Below are positions 26,752 to 34,597 of a stretch of DNA of 64,000 bases, in pieces. Within the stretch, counting starts at the first letter, position 1, and each line of letters starts with the position of its first letter. Source of the DNA: Clostridia bacterium. GTDB lineage: Bacteria > Bacillota > Clostridia > Christensenellales > Borkfalkiaceae. Made by a program: the position numbers and the translations under genes. The notes beneath the pieces were generated by a model. That model searched no databases and had not been told where the DNA came from. It saw only the letters and a program-made list of their open reading frames with translations. The stretch covers positions 65,431-129,430 of the forward strand of contig JAIEFR010000004.1 in the NCBI GenBank assembly GCA_029066845.1. Direction: 5' to 3'.

Positions 26752-28139
26752 CAGTCTTTTAAAAACTCTTTCATAATTTCGCACTCGGCAATTTCTTCAA
26801 GCGAAAAGCCCAAAGTGTTCTCTATCTCGTAAATTGCCTGTTCGCGCGTTATGTTTTTGTTTGCGCTTGCAAGCGAAATTTCTATTGCGCTGAAAGGAAT
26901 CATCGTGCTCTGCATACGGTAAAACCTGATAAACTGGCTGTATTCCTTGCACCGCTCTATTTTGCAGCTCGTGTGCAGCCCCTTGCCGCTGTCGTCGGGC
27001 GCAACCCAGCCGCACTTTTCTGTAATGAGGTCCTTGATTTTCGTCCAGTCGTACTTGCCGCCGCTTATCTTATCGAAATCGATCTGAACGAACGCGGGGA
27101 TATTGCCCGAGCGGGAGGAGCGGCGTATGCTCTTTTTGAGCGGCTTGACAATCTTCGGCACGCAGTGTATCGCCGTCGTCACGTTTTCCACAAGCTCGTT
27201 GCGGTAGGCGGAGCGTTTAATGAGCGCGTTGGTGCCGTAGGCAAGCTGCTTCATAGTGGTCAGCGTGTGGAATTGTCCGCGCTTCAACGGCGGACGGAAG
27301 GTCAGCACTCTGCCCATATTTATCAGAAAATTCAGACCCTTGTTGTCGGCGAAGCCGTAAACGAATTTGGGCGCCATACGGTTGAAGAACAGCCCAGTAA
27401 GCTGGGCGGGCTCGTTACCCGCAACGAAGTACGGCACTTTCTCCTCGACTAGAAGGGGATAGAACAGCACGTAGGCAAGCGACGGGCAGGCGCAGGTGTT
27501 GCCGTTCAACTCGTAAAGCTTTCTGTAAATTGCGCGCATATCTTCGGCGCAAACCGTGCGCGTGACGAACTCCACGCGCGTCAGCTTTTTCTTTGCGTTT
27601 TCAATGCTCTTCAGCGCGCTTTCCGAGGCGTAGGGAATTTCCCACGTCAAGGCTAAAACCCTCAGCTTTTTAACTTCCGAAAGATAGTAAAGTAGGTAGG
27701 TGGAATCCTTGCCGCCGGTGTAGAATACCGCCACGTCGAACCGCGATTTCTTACTGCGCTTAATTTCGTCCGCAAGCGGCACTACGCTCTTTAACGTGCT
27801 AGTTTCCTCGGCGTGCTCGCACATAGGGCAAAGCCCCTCCGCGCCGAACTGCAACCCCGGTATCATAAAGTCGTTTGCGCTGCAATTCTTGCAGAACCTT
27901 GCCTCCGAAAGGGAGCGCGGCGGATCAACGGGCGGCAGCTCGCAAACCGCGCCTTCTTCGATAATACCGCGCAGTGCTTTCAAGCTTTTCGCGTCAAGCT
28001 CGCAGGGCAGCGAGTCAATAATTTTTTTCTGCCGCTTGCTGAGCTTAATAATGTTTTTGTTCAGTTTTTCGCCGCTGCGTATGCCGTAATAAACCAGCTT
28101 GCCGTCAACGGCTTTCCATCTGTTCTGTAAATAGTACAT
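26751..28139 (-). CDS. PP-loop ATPase resembling N-acetyl sugar amidotransferase
   Basis: A 462-residue protein. After about 80 residues of unique sequence comes a CxxC...CxxC zinc knuckle (FCKNC and LCPMC), then the PP-loop VAVFYTGGKDSTYLLYYL (about residues 135-152), which binds ATP and adenylates substrates. The layout (knuckle then PP-loop) resembles WbpG/WbuX-type sugar amidotransferases. A later HTSCKIERCKEY motif adds two cysteines. The substrate is not clear; it could be a sugar, a tRNA base or a peptide. It is coupled to the EFR1 gene by a one-base overlap, and a redox partner is not usual for sugar amidotransferases. Confidence 0.75.
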   Translation of the reverse strand: MYYLQNRWKAVDGKLVYYGIRSGEKLNKNIIKLSKRQKKIIDSLPCELDAKSLKALRGIIEEGAVCELPPVDPPRSLSEARFCKNCSANDFMIPGLQFGAEGLCPMCEHAEETSTLKSVVPLADEIKRSKKSRFDVAVFYTGGKDSTYLLYYLSEVKKLRVLALTWEIPYASESALKSIENAKKKLTRVEFVTRTVCAEDMRAIYRKLYELNGNTCACPSLAYVLFYPLLVEEKVPYFVAGNEPAQLTGLFFNRMAPKFVYGFADNKGLNFLINMGRVLTFRPPLKRGQFHTLTTMKQLAYGTNALIKRSAYRNELVENVTTAIHCVPKIVKPLKKSIRRSSRSGNIPAFVQIDFDKISGGKYDWTKIKDLITEKCGWVAPDDSGKGLHTSCKIERCKEYSQFIRFYRMQSTMIPFSAIEISLASANKNITREQAIYEIENTLGFSLEEIAECEIMKEFLKD

Positions 28140-28143
28140 AGTC

Positions 28144-28178
28144 TAAAAAAAGCGGCGCGGCTGTAAAATAACCGCGCC
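28144..28178 (-). terminator. Intrinsic terminator downstream of ilvE
   Basis: ggcgcgg (28154-28160) pairs with ccgcgcc (28172-28178); the A run at 28145-28151 reads as U on the minus strand. It lies between ilvE and the PP-loop gene, so the two are at least partly separate transcripts. Confidence 0.75.
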
Positions 28179-28188
28179 ATATAAATTT

Positions 28189-29211
28189 TTACTTGATTTC
28201 GTGCAGCCAGCCGTCGGGGGCTTCTATCGTGCCCATCTGTATGCCCGTCAGCGTGTCGTAAAGTTTCTTCGTGACCTCGCCCATCTTATCCATACCCGAG
28301 GGCAGGCAGATTTCCCTGCCGTGGTCAACTATCTTTCCTACGGGCGAAATAACCGCCGCCGTGCCGCACAGTCCGCACTCGGCAAAGCCGTAAACTTCTT
28401 CAAGCTTAACGGGTCTGTGCTCTACGGTCAGTCCCAGATATTTTTCGGCAACGTAGCAAAGCGAACGGCGCGTGATGGAGGGGAGTATGCTGTCCGACTT
28501 GGGCGTAACCACCTTGCCGTCCTTTGTCACGAACAGGAAGTTCGCACCGCCAGTTTCCTCAACGAAAGTGCGCGTGCCCGCGTCCAGATACATATTCTCG
28601 TCAAAACCTTTCTCGTGCGCGTCAACTATGGCGTGCAGGCTCATTGCGTAATTCAGGCCCGCCTTGATGTGTCCCGTGCCGTGCGGAGCCGCCCTGTCGA
28701 AATCGCAAACGCGTATAGTCAGGGGCTTAACGCCGCCCTTGAAATAGGGACCGACGGGAGTTGCGAACAGTCTGAACTGATATTCTTCCGCGGGCTTAAC
28801 GCCTATTACGGGCGAGGAGCCGAACATATAGGGGCGCAGGTACAGGGTCGCGCCGCTGCCGTAGGGGGGAACGTGATCCCTGTTTGCCGCAACCACTTGC
28901 TCAACCGCGCGCAAAAACATACCTTCGGGCAGAACGGGCATTTCCAGCCGTGCGGCAGACTGCGCCATTCTCTCTGCGTTGAGGTCGGGGCGGAAGGTCA
29001 CAACGCGCCCGTCCTTGGTGGTGTAGGCTTTCAATCCCTCGAACGCCGTCTGCGCGTATTGCAGCACGCCCGCGCACTCGGAAATAACCAGTTTGTCGTC
29101 ACCCGTCAAGCCGCCTTCATTCCATTTGCCGTTCTTATATTCCGCAACGAAGCGGTAGGGAGTTTTAATATATCCGAATCCCAGCTCGCCCCAGTTTATA
29201 TCAACCGCCAT
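28189..29211 (-). CDS. ilvE: Branched-chain amino acid aminotransferase
   Basis: A 340-residue fold-type IV PLP enzyme of the long BCAT group. LEMPVLPEGMFLRAVEQVV, then RPYMFGSSPVIGVKPAEEY and HGTGHIKAGLNYAMSLHA (with the PLP Lys) are diagnostic, and EETGGANFLFV and GLCGTAAVISPVGKI form the phosphate-binding region. It transfers amino groups between 2-oxoglutarate/glutamate and the branched-chain keto acids. It stands alone and divergent to recX. Confidence 0.95.
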   Translation of the reverse strand: MAVDINWGELGFGYIKTPYRFVAEYKNGKWNEGGLTGDDKLVISECAGVLQYAQTAFEGLKAYTTKDGRVVTFRPDLNAERMAQSAARLEMPVLPEGMFLRAVEQVVAANRDHVPPYGSGATLYLRPYMFGSSPVIGVKPAEEYQFRLFATPVGPYFKGGVKPLTIRVCDFDRAAPHGTGHIKAGLNYAMSLHAIVDAHEKGFDENMYLDAGTRTFVEETGGANFLFVTKDGKVVTPKSDSILPSITRRSLCYVAEKYLGLTVEHRPVKLEEVYGFAECGLCGTAAVISPVGKIVDHGREICLPSGMDKMGEVTKKLYDTLTGIQMGTIEAPDGWLHEIK

Positions 29212-29286
29212 AAAAATTTACCTTCTTTTCAGCCATAAAATTGATTTTTTATTATTATATAACCGCAAGCCGATAAAGTCAATTGA

Positions 29287-29315
29287 TTGACAAAATACTT
29301 TCACAATGATAAAAT
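29287..29315 (+). promoter_or_regulatory. Promoter of recX-birA-nnr, placing the start of transcription next to the ATG
   Basis: TTGACA (29287-29292), 17 bp, TAAAAT (29310-29315). Predicted +1 is at about 29322, and the recX ATG is at 29324. This excludes an upstream ATG at 29306, which would overlap the -10. Confidence 0.75.
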
Positions 29316-29323
29316 ATCCTCGT

Positions 29324-29932
29324 ATGGCAAAGATTACTTCGATTGAACCGCAGGTTAAGGACAAGACTCGATGCAGCGTTTTTGTTGACGGAAGGTTCTA
29401 TTGCGGAATAAAGCTCGAAGTTGCCGTAAAGCACCGCCTTAAAGCGGGAACGGAGATAGATAAAGCCGAGCTGGACAAAATTCAGCTCGAAACCGAAAAG
29501 GCGCAGGCGGTGGACAAGGCGCTTACGCACATATCGGTAAGCCCCAAGACCGAAAAGCAGATGCGTGATTTTCTCACCAAAAAGGGCTACGTCGGGGCGG
29601 TCGTCGAATACGTAATGGAAAGGCTGCATTATTACGGCTACGTGGACGACAGAGAATATTGCAGGGCGTACGTAAGCAGCGTTTCCAATAAGAGCAAGCG
29701 CGCAATCGAAGTCGAGCTTTTAAAGCGCGGCGCGGACAAGGCGGCGGTTGAGGAGGCGCTTGCGGACTTCGAGGACGACGAGGACAATATTTTAATTCTT
29801 CTCAAAAAATATCTGAGAGGGAAAGAGCCGACCAAAGAGAACGTTTATAAAGGCTGCCGCTACCTTATAGCAAAGGGATACGACTACGACGCGGTGAAGA
29901 GTGCGTGTGAGAGAATAGATGAAGAAGACTAA
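29324..29932 (+). CDS. recX: RecX, regulator of RecA
   Basis: The 202-residue protein has the three-helix RecX repeats, for example RDFLTKKGYVGAVVEYVMER and YGYVDDREYCRAYVSS, and a final GCRYLIAKGYDYDAVKSA. RecX caps and dismantles RecA filaments. ATG 29324 (MAKITSIEPQ) is chosen because the promoter -10 covers the earlier ATG. This implies a leaderless or nearly leaderless message. It overlaps birA by 14 bases. Confidence 0.88.
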   Translation: MAKITSIEPQVKDKTRCSVFVDGRFYCGIKLEVAVKHRLKAGTEIDKAELDKIQLETEKAQAVDKALTHISVSPKTEKQMRDFLTKKGYVGAVVEYVMERLHYYGYVDDREYCRAYVSSVSNKSKRAIEVELLKRGADKAAVEEALADFEDDEDNILILLKKYLRGKEPTKENVYKGCRYLIAKGYDYDAVKSACERIDEED

Positions 29933-30626
29933 GATAATCGAGCTTGAAGTAATAGACAGCACCAACGAGTTCTGTAAAAGGTTTAATTTCGAAGAGGACG
30001 TAATAGTAGTTGCCCAAAAGCAGGCAAAGGGCAAGGGCACCAACGGCAGAGAGTTCGTTTCAGAAGAGGGCGGACTGTACGTTTCCTTTTTGAGAAGGCT
30101 GCCCGATTTCGATTACAAGAACACCTTCTCGATAATGATAAACGCGTGCGTTGCGGTGTGCAGAACGGTGGAGAGCTTCGGCTTGAAGCCCAGCGTAAAG
30201 TGGGCTAACGACGTGCTCGTTGACGGCAGAAAAATCTGCGGCACGCTTATAGAAAACAGACTGGGCGCGGACAACGTCTGCACCTCTATAGTCGGCATAG
30301 GCATCAACGTCAACAACGTTCTGCCCGACGACCTTAAAGAAATCGCCACTACTATGAGCGAGCAGAAGGGCGGCAAAAAGCTTTCCGTAAAGAGAATACG
30401 GAGGCGGCTTGTAAAATATCTTAAAAAGCAGTACGACGTAAACGATTACAAAAAGTACTGCGACTGGTTCGGACAGGAAGTCTATCTGGACAGCAACGGA
30501 CAGCGCACCGAAGCAATCGCGCTGGACGTGGACGCCGACGGAAGTCTGGTGTGTGAAATCAAAGGACAAATAAAAAAAATCAGCAGTGCTGAAATGAGTT
30601 TGAGGTTAAAATGCAAATCTATCTGA
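29919..30626 (+). CDS. birA: Biotin-protein ligase without DNA-binding domain
   Basis: A 235-residue BPL/LplA-fold enzyme. IDSTNEFCKR (biotin pocket), QAKGKGTNGREFVSEEGGLY (a variant of the GRGRxGR loop with Lys in place of the first two Arg), VKWANDVLV (KWPNDV variant) and IVGIGINVN are present. The N-terminal helix-turn-helix of the repressor form is absent, so it should only biotinylate carboxylase subunits. The conservative changes in the biotinyl-adenylate loop are notable, and lipoate or another acyl substrate cannot be fully excluded. Confidence 0.87.
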   Translation: MKKTKIIELEVIDSTNEFCKRFNFEEDVIVVAQKQAKGKGTNGREFVSEEGGLYVSFLRRLPDFDYKNTFSIMINACVAVCRTVESFGLKPSVKWANDVLVDGRKICGTLIENRLGADNVCTSIVGIGINVNNVLPDDLKEIATTMSEQKGGKKLSVKRIRRRLVKYLKKQYDVNDYKKYCDWFGQEVYLDSNGQRTEAIALDVDADGSLVCEIKGQIKKISSAEMSLRLKCKSI

Positions 30627-32038
30627 CGAGCGCGCAGGAGCGCGAAGCTGACAAAAACGCCATAAGCTTCGGTTTATCTTCCGAAGTGCTGATGAAGAGA
30701 GCGGGGCGCGCCCTTGCCGACGAGGTGCAGGCGGTAGCTACGGCACGCAATGCCGAAAAGATTCTGCTTGTGTGCGGCACGGGCAACAACGCGGGCGACG
30801 GCTACGTTGCCGCAAGGGAGCTCATAGCGCGCGGATACAACGTTTCGGTTTATTCGTGCGAGGGCGAAATTTCCATCGGCTGCAAGCGCGAAAAGAAGAG
30901 ATACACGGGTAAGTTCACCCGCACCATTTCGGGCGATATTATCGTTGACTGTATCTTCGGTACGGGACTCAACCGCAAATTGCAGGGCGAGCACGCATCC
31001 GCTGTCAGAAAGATAAACCAGAGCAGCGCGTACGTAATCGCGGCGGATATTCCAAGCGGTCTTAACGGCGACAACGGCATCGTTATGGGTACGGCGGTTA
31101 AAGCCGACCTGACGGTTGCGCTCGGTCATATAAAGCTGGGCTGCGTATTCGGCGACGGCGTAGACTACTGCGGCAAGATAGTCGTAAAGGACATCGGCGT
31201 TGCGGCGGACGAAAGCTGTGCCAAGGCGGTGGAGGACGAGGACGTTGCAACGTTCTACAAGCCCCGCAAGCGCAATACCAACAAGGGCGACTACGGCTCG
31301 GCTTGCCTCGTTGCGGGTTCGGAAGAATACCTCGGCGCTGCGGGCTTAAGCATATCTTCCGCGCTCCGTTCGGGTTGCGGATACGTTCACGCGGTAGTGC
31401 CCGAAAAGCTCAAATACAGCCTGGCGGCGGCGTATCCCCAGTGCATTTACAGCGCCGTTCCCGATTTGCAGGCGGACGCAATAGCAATAGGTATGGGCGT
31501 GGGCTGCACGCAGGATTCCTACAATCTTCTGTGCGCGCTTTTAAAATCTTACAAGGGCAAGCTCATAATCGACGGCGACGGTCTTAACCTGCTTGCAAAG
31601 TACGGCAAGGACATTCTGCCCGAAAGCAAGGCGGAAATTCTTTTAACGCCCCACATCGGCGAAATGGCGAGACTTTGCGGTGTGGAAAAGCAGGCTGTTC
31701 TCAACGACCCCTTCGGCGTAGCTAAAAAATTCGCCGCGGAATATAATGTAACCGTACACCTCAAAAACGCCGTATCGATAACGACAAACGGCAAAATTTC
31801 CACCCTGTCGGTGCGCGGCACAAGTGCGCTTGCAAAGGCGGGCAGCGGAGATTTGCTTGCAGGGCTTATATGCGGTAACGCCGCACGCGGGCTCAGCGTT
31901 TTCGACGCGGCAGTATGTTCGCAGTACGTTCTCGGCTGTGCCGCCGAAGTATGTTCGGAAGAAATGTACGATGGCGCGGTTACGGCTGCCGACCTTGTAA
32001 ATAATTTACACGTTGCGATAAAACGCTTGACGCGTTGA
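30611..32038 (+). CDS. nnr: Bifunctional NAD(P)H-hydrate epimerase/dehydratase
   Basis: A 475-residue fusion. The N-terminal YjeF domain (residues 1-210; VCGTGNNAGDGYVAARELI, DCIFGTGLNR) epimerises NAD(P)HX. The C-terminal ribokinase-like domain (about 215-475) dehydrates it and shows LTPHIGEMARLCG and KAGSGDLLAGLICG with the catalytic Asp. The pair repairs hydrated NADH and NADPH. It overlaps birA by 16 bases. In other bacteria nnr is often next to alr or acpS, not recX or birA. Confidence 0.93.
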   Translation: MQIYLTSAQEREADKNAISFGLSSEVLMKRAGRALADEVQAVATARNAEKILLVCGTGNNAGDGYVAARELIARGYNVSVYSCEGEISIGCKREKKRYTGKFTRTISGDIIVDCIFGTGLNRKLQGEHASAVRKINQSSAYVIAADIPSGLNGDNGIVMGTAVKADLTVALGHIKLGCVFGDGVDYCGKIVVKDIGVAADESCAKAVEDEDVATFYKPRKRNTNKGDYGSACLVAGSEEYLGAAGLSISSALRSGCGYVHAVVPEKLKYSLAAAYPQCIYSAVPDLQADAIAIGMGVGCTQDSYNLLCALLKSYKGKLIIDGDGLNLLAKYGKDILPESKAEILLTPHIGEMARLCGVEKQAVLNDPFGVAKKFAAEYNVTVHLKNAVSITTNGKISTLSVRGTSALAKAGSGDLLAGLICGNAARGLSVFDAAVCSQYVLGCAAEVCSEEMYDGAVTAADLVNNLHVAIKRLTR

Positions 32039-32055
32039 AAATTGCGTGATATATT
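32027..32055 (+). promoter_or_regulatory. Promoter of the riboswitch-controlled exchanger gene
   Basis: TTGACG (32027-32032, within the end of nnr), 17 bp, and TATATT (32050-32055) with a TGa extension. The predicted +1 at about 32062 is the first base of the riboswitch closing helix. Confidence 0.7.
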
Positions 32056-32061
32056 ATATTT

Positions 32062-32155
32062 GTTGAAAGGGAGTAGTTCAAGGCAGATCTCGTCATCACA
32101 GCGCAACCGCTCGGGGTCTGACACCGCTATTTAATACGGTAACAAGACTTTTAAC
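32062..32155 (+). promoter_or_regulatory. yybP-ykoY type manganese riboswitch
   Basis: The element has the conserved 5' AAAGGGAGTAG loop (32066-32076) and a 3' AACAAGAC end, with a central TCGTCATCAC/CTCGGGGTCTGAC region. These match the yybP-ykoY class, which senses Mn2+. The closing helix gttgaaag (32062-32069) with cttttaac (32148-32155) shares its 3' strand with the following terminator, so ligand binding should prevent termination (an ON switch). The downstream gene is a CaCA exchanger, a known target type of this class. Confidence 0.8.
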
Positions 32156-32192
32156 TTAAAGAAATTTAAGTTAGAGGTCTTTTTTCTTTTTT
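32144..32192 (+). terminator. Riboswitch expression-platform terminator
   Basis: A 17-bp stem (32144-32160 with 32165-32181, two G-U pairs, GAAA loop) followed by a long T run. Its 5' arm overlaps the riboswitch closing helix, so the two are mutually exclusive. Confidence 0.88.
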
Positions 32193-32221
32193 CCGTAACA
32201 AACTATAATAGGAGTAATTTT

Positions 32222-33349
32222 ATGGCGTTTTTGTGGATCTTTCTTCTTCTGGTCGGTTTCGTGCTCTTGGTCAAGGGTGCGGACTTCTTCGTAGACGGCG
32301 CTTCGGGCATAGCCGAAAAGCTTCACGTTTCAACCTTTATTATAGGTTTGACGGTTGTCGCTCTCGGCACGTCGGCGCCGGAGGCGGCGGTTTCCATAAT
32401 CGGCGGCGTCAAGACGGCTATGGGCGACCCCTCGGGCGCAGAGGTCATAATGGGCAACGTGCTCGGCAGCAATATGATGAATATTCTGCTCATACTCGGC
32501 ATTTCCGCGCTGGTGTGCAAGCTGCCCGTCGAAAAGAGCTCGCGCTATATCGAAATTCCTTTCCTTATAATAATAAGCCTTTTATTCATTCTGCTCGGCG
32601 ATATTCAGGGCGGATACCAGTGGTACGACGGCTTGATTCTTATCGCACTGTACGCAGGCTTTATGACCTATACTATTATTATGGCAAAGCGCACAAAACA
32701 GCCCGTGCTTTTGGAAGAGGGCGCGGCTGACGCAACCGCAATAGCCGTTGCGCCTCCCAGAGAGGGCTTCAAGGGCTTTATCGACAGGGTAAAGACCAAG
32801 TACGGCGAGCTCAAAGCCAAGGTGTGGTTCCTCATAATAATTACGATAGTGGGGCTTGGTATGGTAGTCGGCGGCGCACAGCTTGTCGTCGAGGGTGCAA
32901 CCTATATCGCGCAGGAGCTCATCGGTATTCCCGCAAACATAGTCGCGCTTACGGTGGTTGCATTCGGCACTTCTTTGCCCGAGCTGGTAACGTCCGTTTC
33001 GGCGGCAAGAAAGGGAGATACCGGTCTTGCAATCGGCAACATCATAGGCAGCAACATCGCAAACATTCTGTTTGTCGCAGGACTTGGCTTCGTTTCCACG
33101 GGCGCAGCGGGTGCAATATTCACCCAGCCCGAAATCTGGTACGGCAACCTTATGGACGGGTACGTTTCCATAATCGCGGCGCTGCTTCTGTTCGGCTTCT
33201 CGTTCGTCAAGGGCAACAAGCTGGGCAAGGTTGCGGGCATAACCTTCCTCGTTATCCTGGTCGGTTATTTCACCTACCGCATACTCGCCGTGTGCGGAGT
33301 AGTGCCTATGCTGCAAATCCCCGCCATATTCACAAATTTCGTGCAATAA
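32222..33349 (+). CDS. CaCA-family cation exchanger (YrbG-like), likely Mn2+ or Ca2+ export
   Basis: A 375-residue membrane protein with two inverted halves of about five helices each. The alpha-1 repeat has GLTVVALGTSAPEAAVSI and the alpha-2 repeat ALTVVAFGTSLPELVTSV, with GNVLGSNMMNILLIL and GNIIGSNIANILFVA downstream; these hold the ion-binding Glu and Asn. A charged cytoplasmic loop separates the halves (about residues 160-200). The family exchanges Ca2+ for Na+ or H+, but control by a Mn2+ riboswitch points to manganese efflux. A TAGGAG site precedes the ATG. Confidence 0.9.
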   Translation: MAFLWIFLLLVGFVLLVKGADFFVDGASGIAEKLHVSTFIIGLTVVALGTSAPEAAVSIIGGVKTAMGDPSGAEVIMGNVLGSNMMNILLILGISALVCKLPVEKSSRYIEIPFLIIISLLFILLGDIQGGYQWYDGLILIALYAGFMTYTIIMAKRTKQPVLLEEGAADATAIAVAPPREGFKGFIDRVKTKYGELKAKVWFLIIITIVGLGMVVGGAQLVVEGATYIAQELIGIPANIVALTVVAFGTSLPELVTSVSAARKGDTGLAIGNIIGSNIANILFVAGLGFVSTGAAGAIFTQPEIWYGNLMDGYVSIIAALLLFGFSFVKGNKLGKVAGITFLVILVGYFTYRILAVCGVVPMLQIPAIFTNFVQ

Positions 33350-33400
33350 TAAGAGTATAAAATTCCGCGGCGCAGTCAACAATTTATAGGGCGGCGGGCG

Positions 33401-33406
33401 TATAAT
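33401..33406 (+). promoter_or_regulatory. -10 element of the mazF promoter
   Basis: TATAAT 31 bases before the mazF ATG. No convincing -35 lies 16-18 bp upstream, so expression may be weak or need an activator. Confidence 0.45.
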
Positions 33407-33436
33407 ATAATAAGGACTGCCCAAAGAGGTGCTTGT

Positions 33437-33787
33437 ATGACGATAAAACGCGGTGAACTGTACTATGCCGATTTGTCACCCGTAGTGGGCAGTGAACAGG
33501 GAGGGGTGCGCCCCGTTCTCGTAGTTCAGAACGACGTAGGCAACAAATTTTCCCCAACCATAATTGCGGCGGCGGTGACAAGCAAAATCAACAAGGCAAA
33601 GCTGCCCACGCATATAGAGCTGCCCATAGGCGACTTCGGGCTACAAAAGGATTCGGTTATCCTGTTGGAGCAGATACGCACTCTCGACAAGCGCAGGCTT
33701 AAAGAGAGGATAGGCGAGCTTCCCGAAGGAACTATGAGCAGGGTAGACAAGGCAATTTTAATCAGTTTAGGGTTTATAAAACAATAA
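33437..33787 (+). CDS. mazF: MazF/PemK-family endoribonuclease toxin
   Basis: A 116-residue MazF (EndoA/NdoA type): [19 protein letters not shown], then [12 protein letters not shown] and [15 protein letters not shown], are the conserved beta-barrel segments, with the catalytic Arg in the GGVRPV loop and Thr in AAVTSKI. It would cut mRNA at short sequence motifs in the cytoplasm. No antitoxin gene lies on either side: 87 non-coding bases precede it and a terminator follows. The neutralising MazE would need to be encoded elsewhere. An AGAGGTG site precedes the ATG. Confidence 0.93.
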   Translation: MTIKRGELYYADLSPVVGSEQGGVRPVLVVQNDVGNKFSPTIIAAAVTSKINKAKLPTHIELPIGDFGLQKDSVILLEQIRTLDKRRLKERIGELPEGTMSRVDKAILISLGFIKQ

Positions 33788-33792
33788 GACGG

Positions 33793-33824
33793 GCGTAGCA
33801 TAAAAATGCTACGCTTTTCTTTTT
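33793..33824 (+). terminator. Intrinsic terminator of mazF
   Basis: gcgtagcat (33793-33801) pairs with atgctacgc (33806-33814), followed by ttttcttttt. Confidence 0.9.
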
Positions 33825-33865
33825 GCAAAATTTTACGCTAATTGCTTTTAAAGTTAAACTCCGTG

Positions 33866-33874
33866 TGATATAAT
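33866..33874 (+). promoter_or_regulatory. Extended -10 promoter of lspA
   Basis: TGaTATAAT at 33866-33874, with TTGCTT at 33842-33847 too far away (21 bp) for a standard -35. The ATG of lspA is seven bases after the -10, at the predicted +1. Confidence 0.65.
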
Positions 33875-33880
33875 CTAGAT

Positions 33881-34597
33881 ATGTCAGAAAAAAAGAAATT
33901 CAAATTGAAAATTCATTTCGGCAAGGTGAGCGCAATTTTAATTGCGGTTTTCGTCGTTCTTCTCACCGCCGATCTGGTTTTGAAATATTGCGAGGAAGCG
34001 TACAGCTGGAACTTCAAGGTCATTCCCGGGCTTATCTACGTTGAGCACGGCAGCCGCAACACGGGCGCGGCGTTTTCCTTCCTTTCCGATACCGAGTGGG
34101 GCAGAATTTTCTTTATCGTCATAACCTTTATAATGCTTCTGGTTATGATAGCGGGCTTTCTGCTTTTGCCCGAACGCTTTGTCGGGCTTAAAGTGTCCCT
34201 CGTTATGGTAGCGGCGGGCGCTCTGGGCAACCTCGTTGACAGACTGGCTCTGCAATCGGTGCGCGACTTCGTGTGGGTGAACATTTTCGGCAGCTGGGCG
34301 TGCTGTAACTTTGCCGACTTCTGGATAGTTTTCGGCGTAATTTACGCCGTTATAGACATACTTTTCATAAACGAATGGGCGGTATTTCCGCTCACTAAAA
34401 CGGCGAAAGCGGCGGCAAAAGCGCGCGAGCTTGCCGTAAGTCAGGAAAAAGCAGAACTGGCGCAAAACGCCGACAACTCGGAAAATACTGCGCCTGACGA
34501 AGAGCAGAGCCAAACCGATGAAATGTCAGAAGCCGCGCAACCTCAACCCGACGACAAACCCGAAGAAAAACCCGACGACGGAAGCGGTGAAGAATAA
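33881..34597 (+). CDS. lspA: Lipoprotein signal peptidase with acidic C-terminal tail
   Basis: The first 170 residues are a four-helix type II signal peptidase: GSRNTGAAFSFL, GALGNLVDRL, SVRDFVWV and CNFADFWIVFG, the last two pairs holding the two catalytic Asp. It removes signal peptides from the many lipoproteins in this window after lipidation. A tail of about 60 residues, rich in Glu, Asp, Gln and Pro (for example PDDKPEEKPDDGSGEE), is not found in typical LspA and should lie in the cytoplasm. There is no ribosome site; the ATG sits at the predicted start of transcription. The stop overlaps the rluD ATG (TAATG). Confidence 0.93.
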   Translation: MSEKKKFKLKIHFGKVSAILIAVFVVLLTADLVLKYCEEAYSWNFKVIPGLIYVEHGSRNTGAAFSFLSDTEWGRIFFIVITFIMLLVMIAGFLLLPERFVGLKVSLVMVAAGALGNLVDRLALQSVRDFVWVNIFGSWACCNFADFWIVFGVIYAVIDILFINEWAVFPLTKTAKAAAKARELAVSQEKAELAQNADNSENTAPDEEQSQTDEMSEAAQPQPDDKPEEKPDDGSGEE

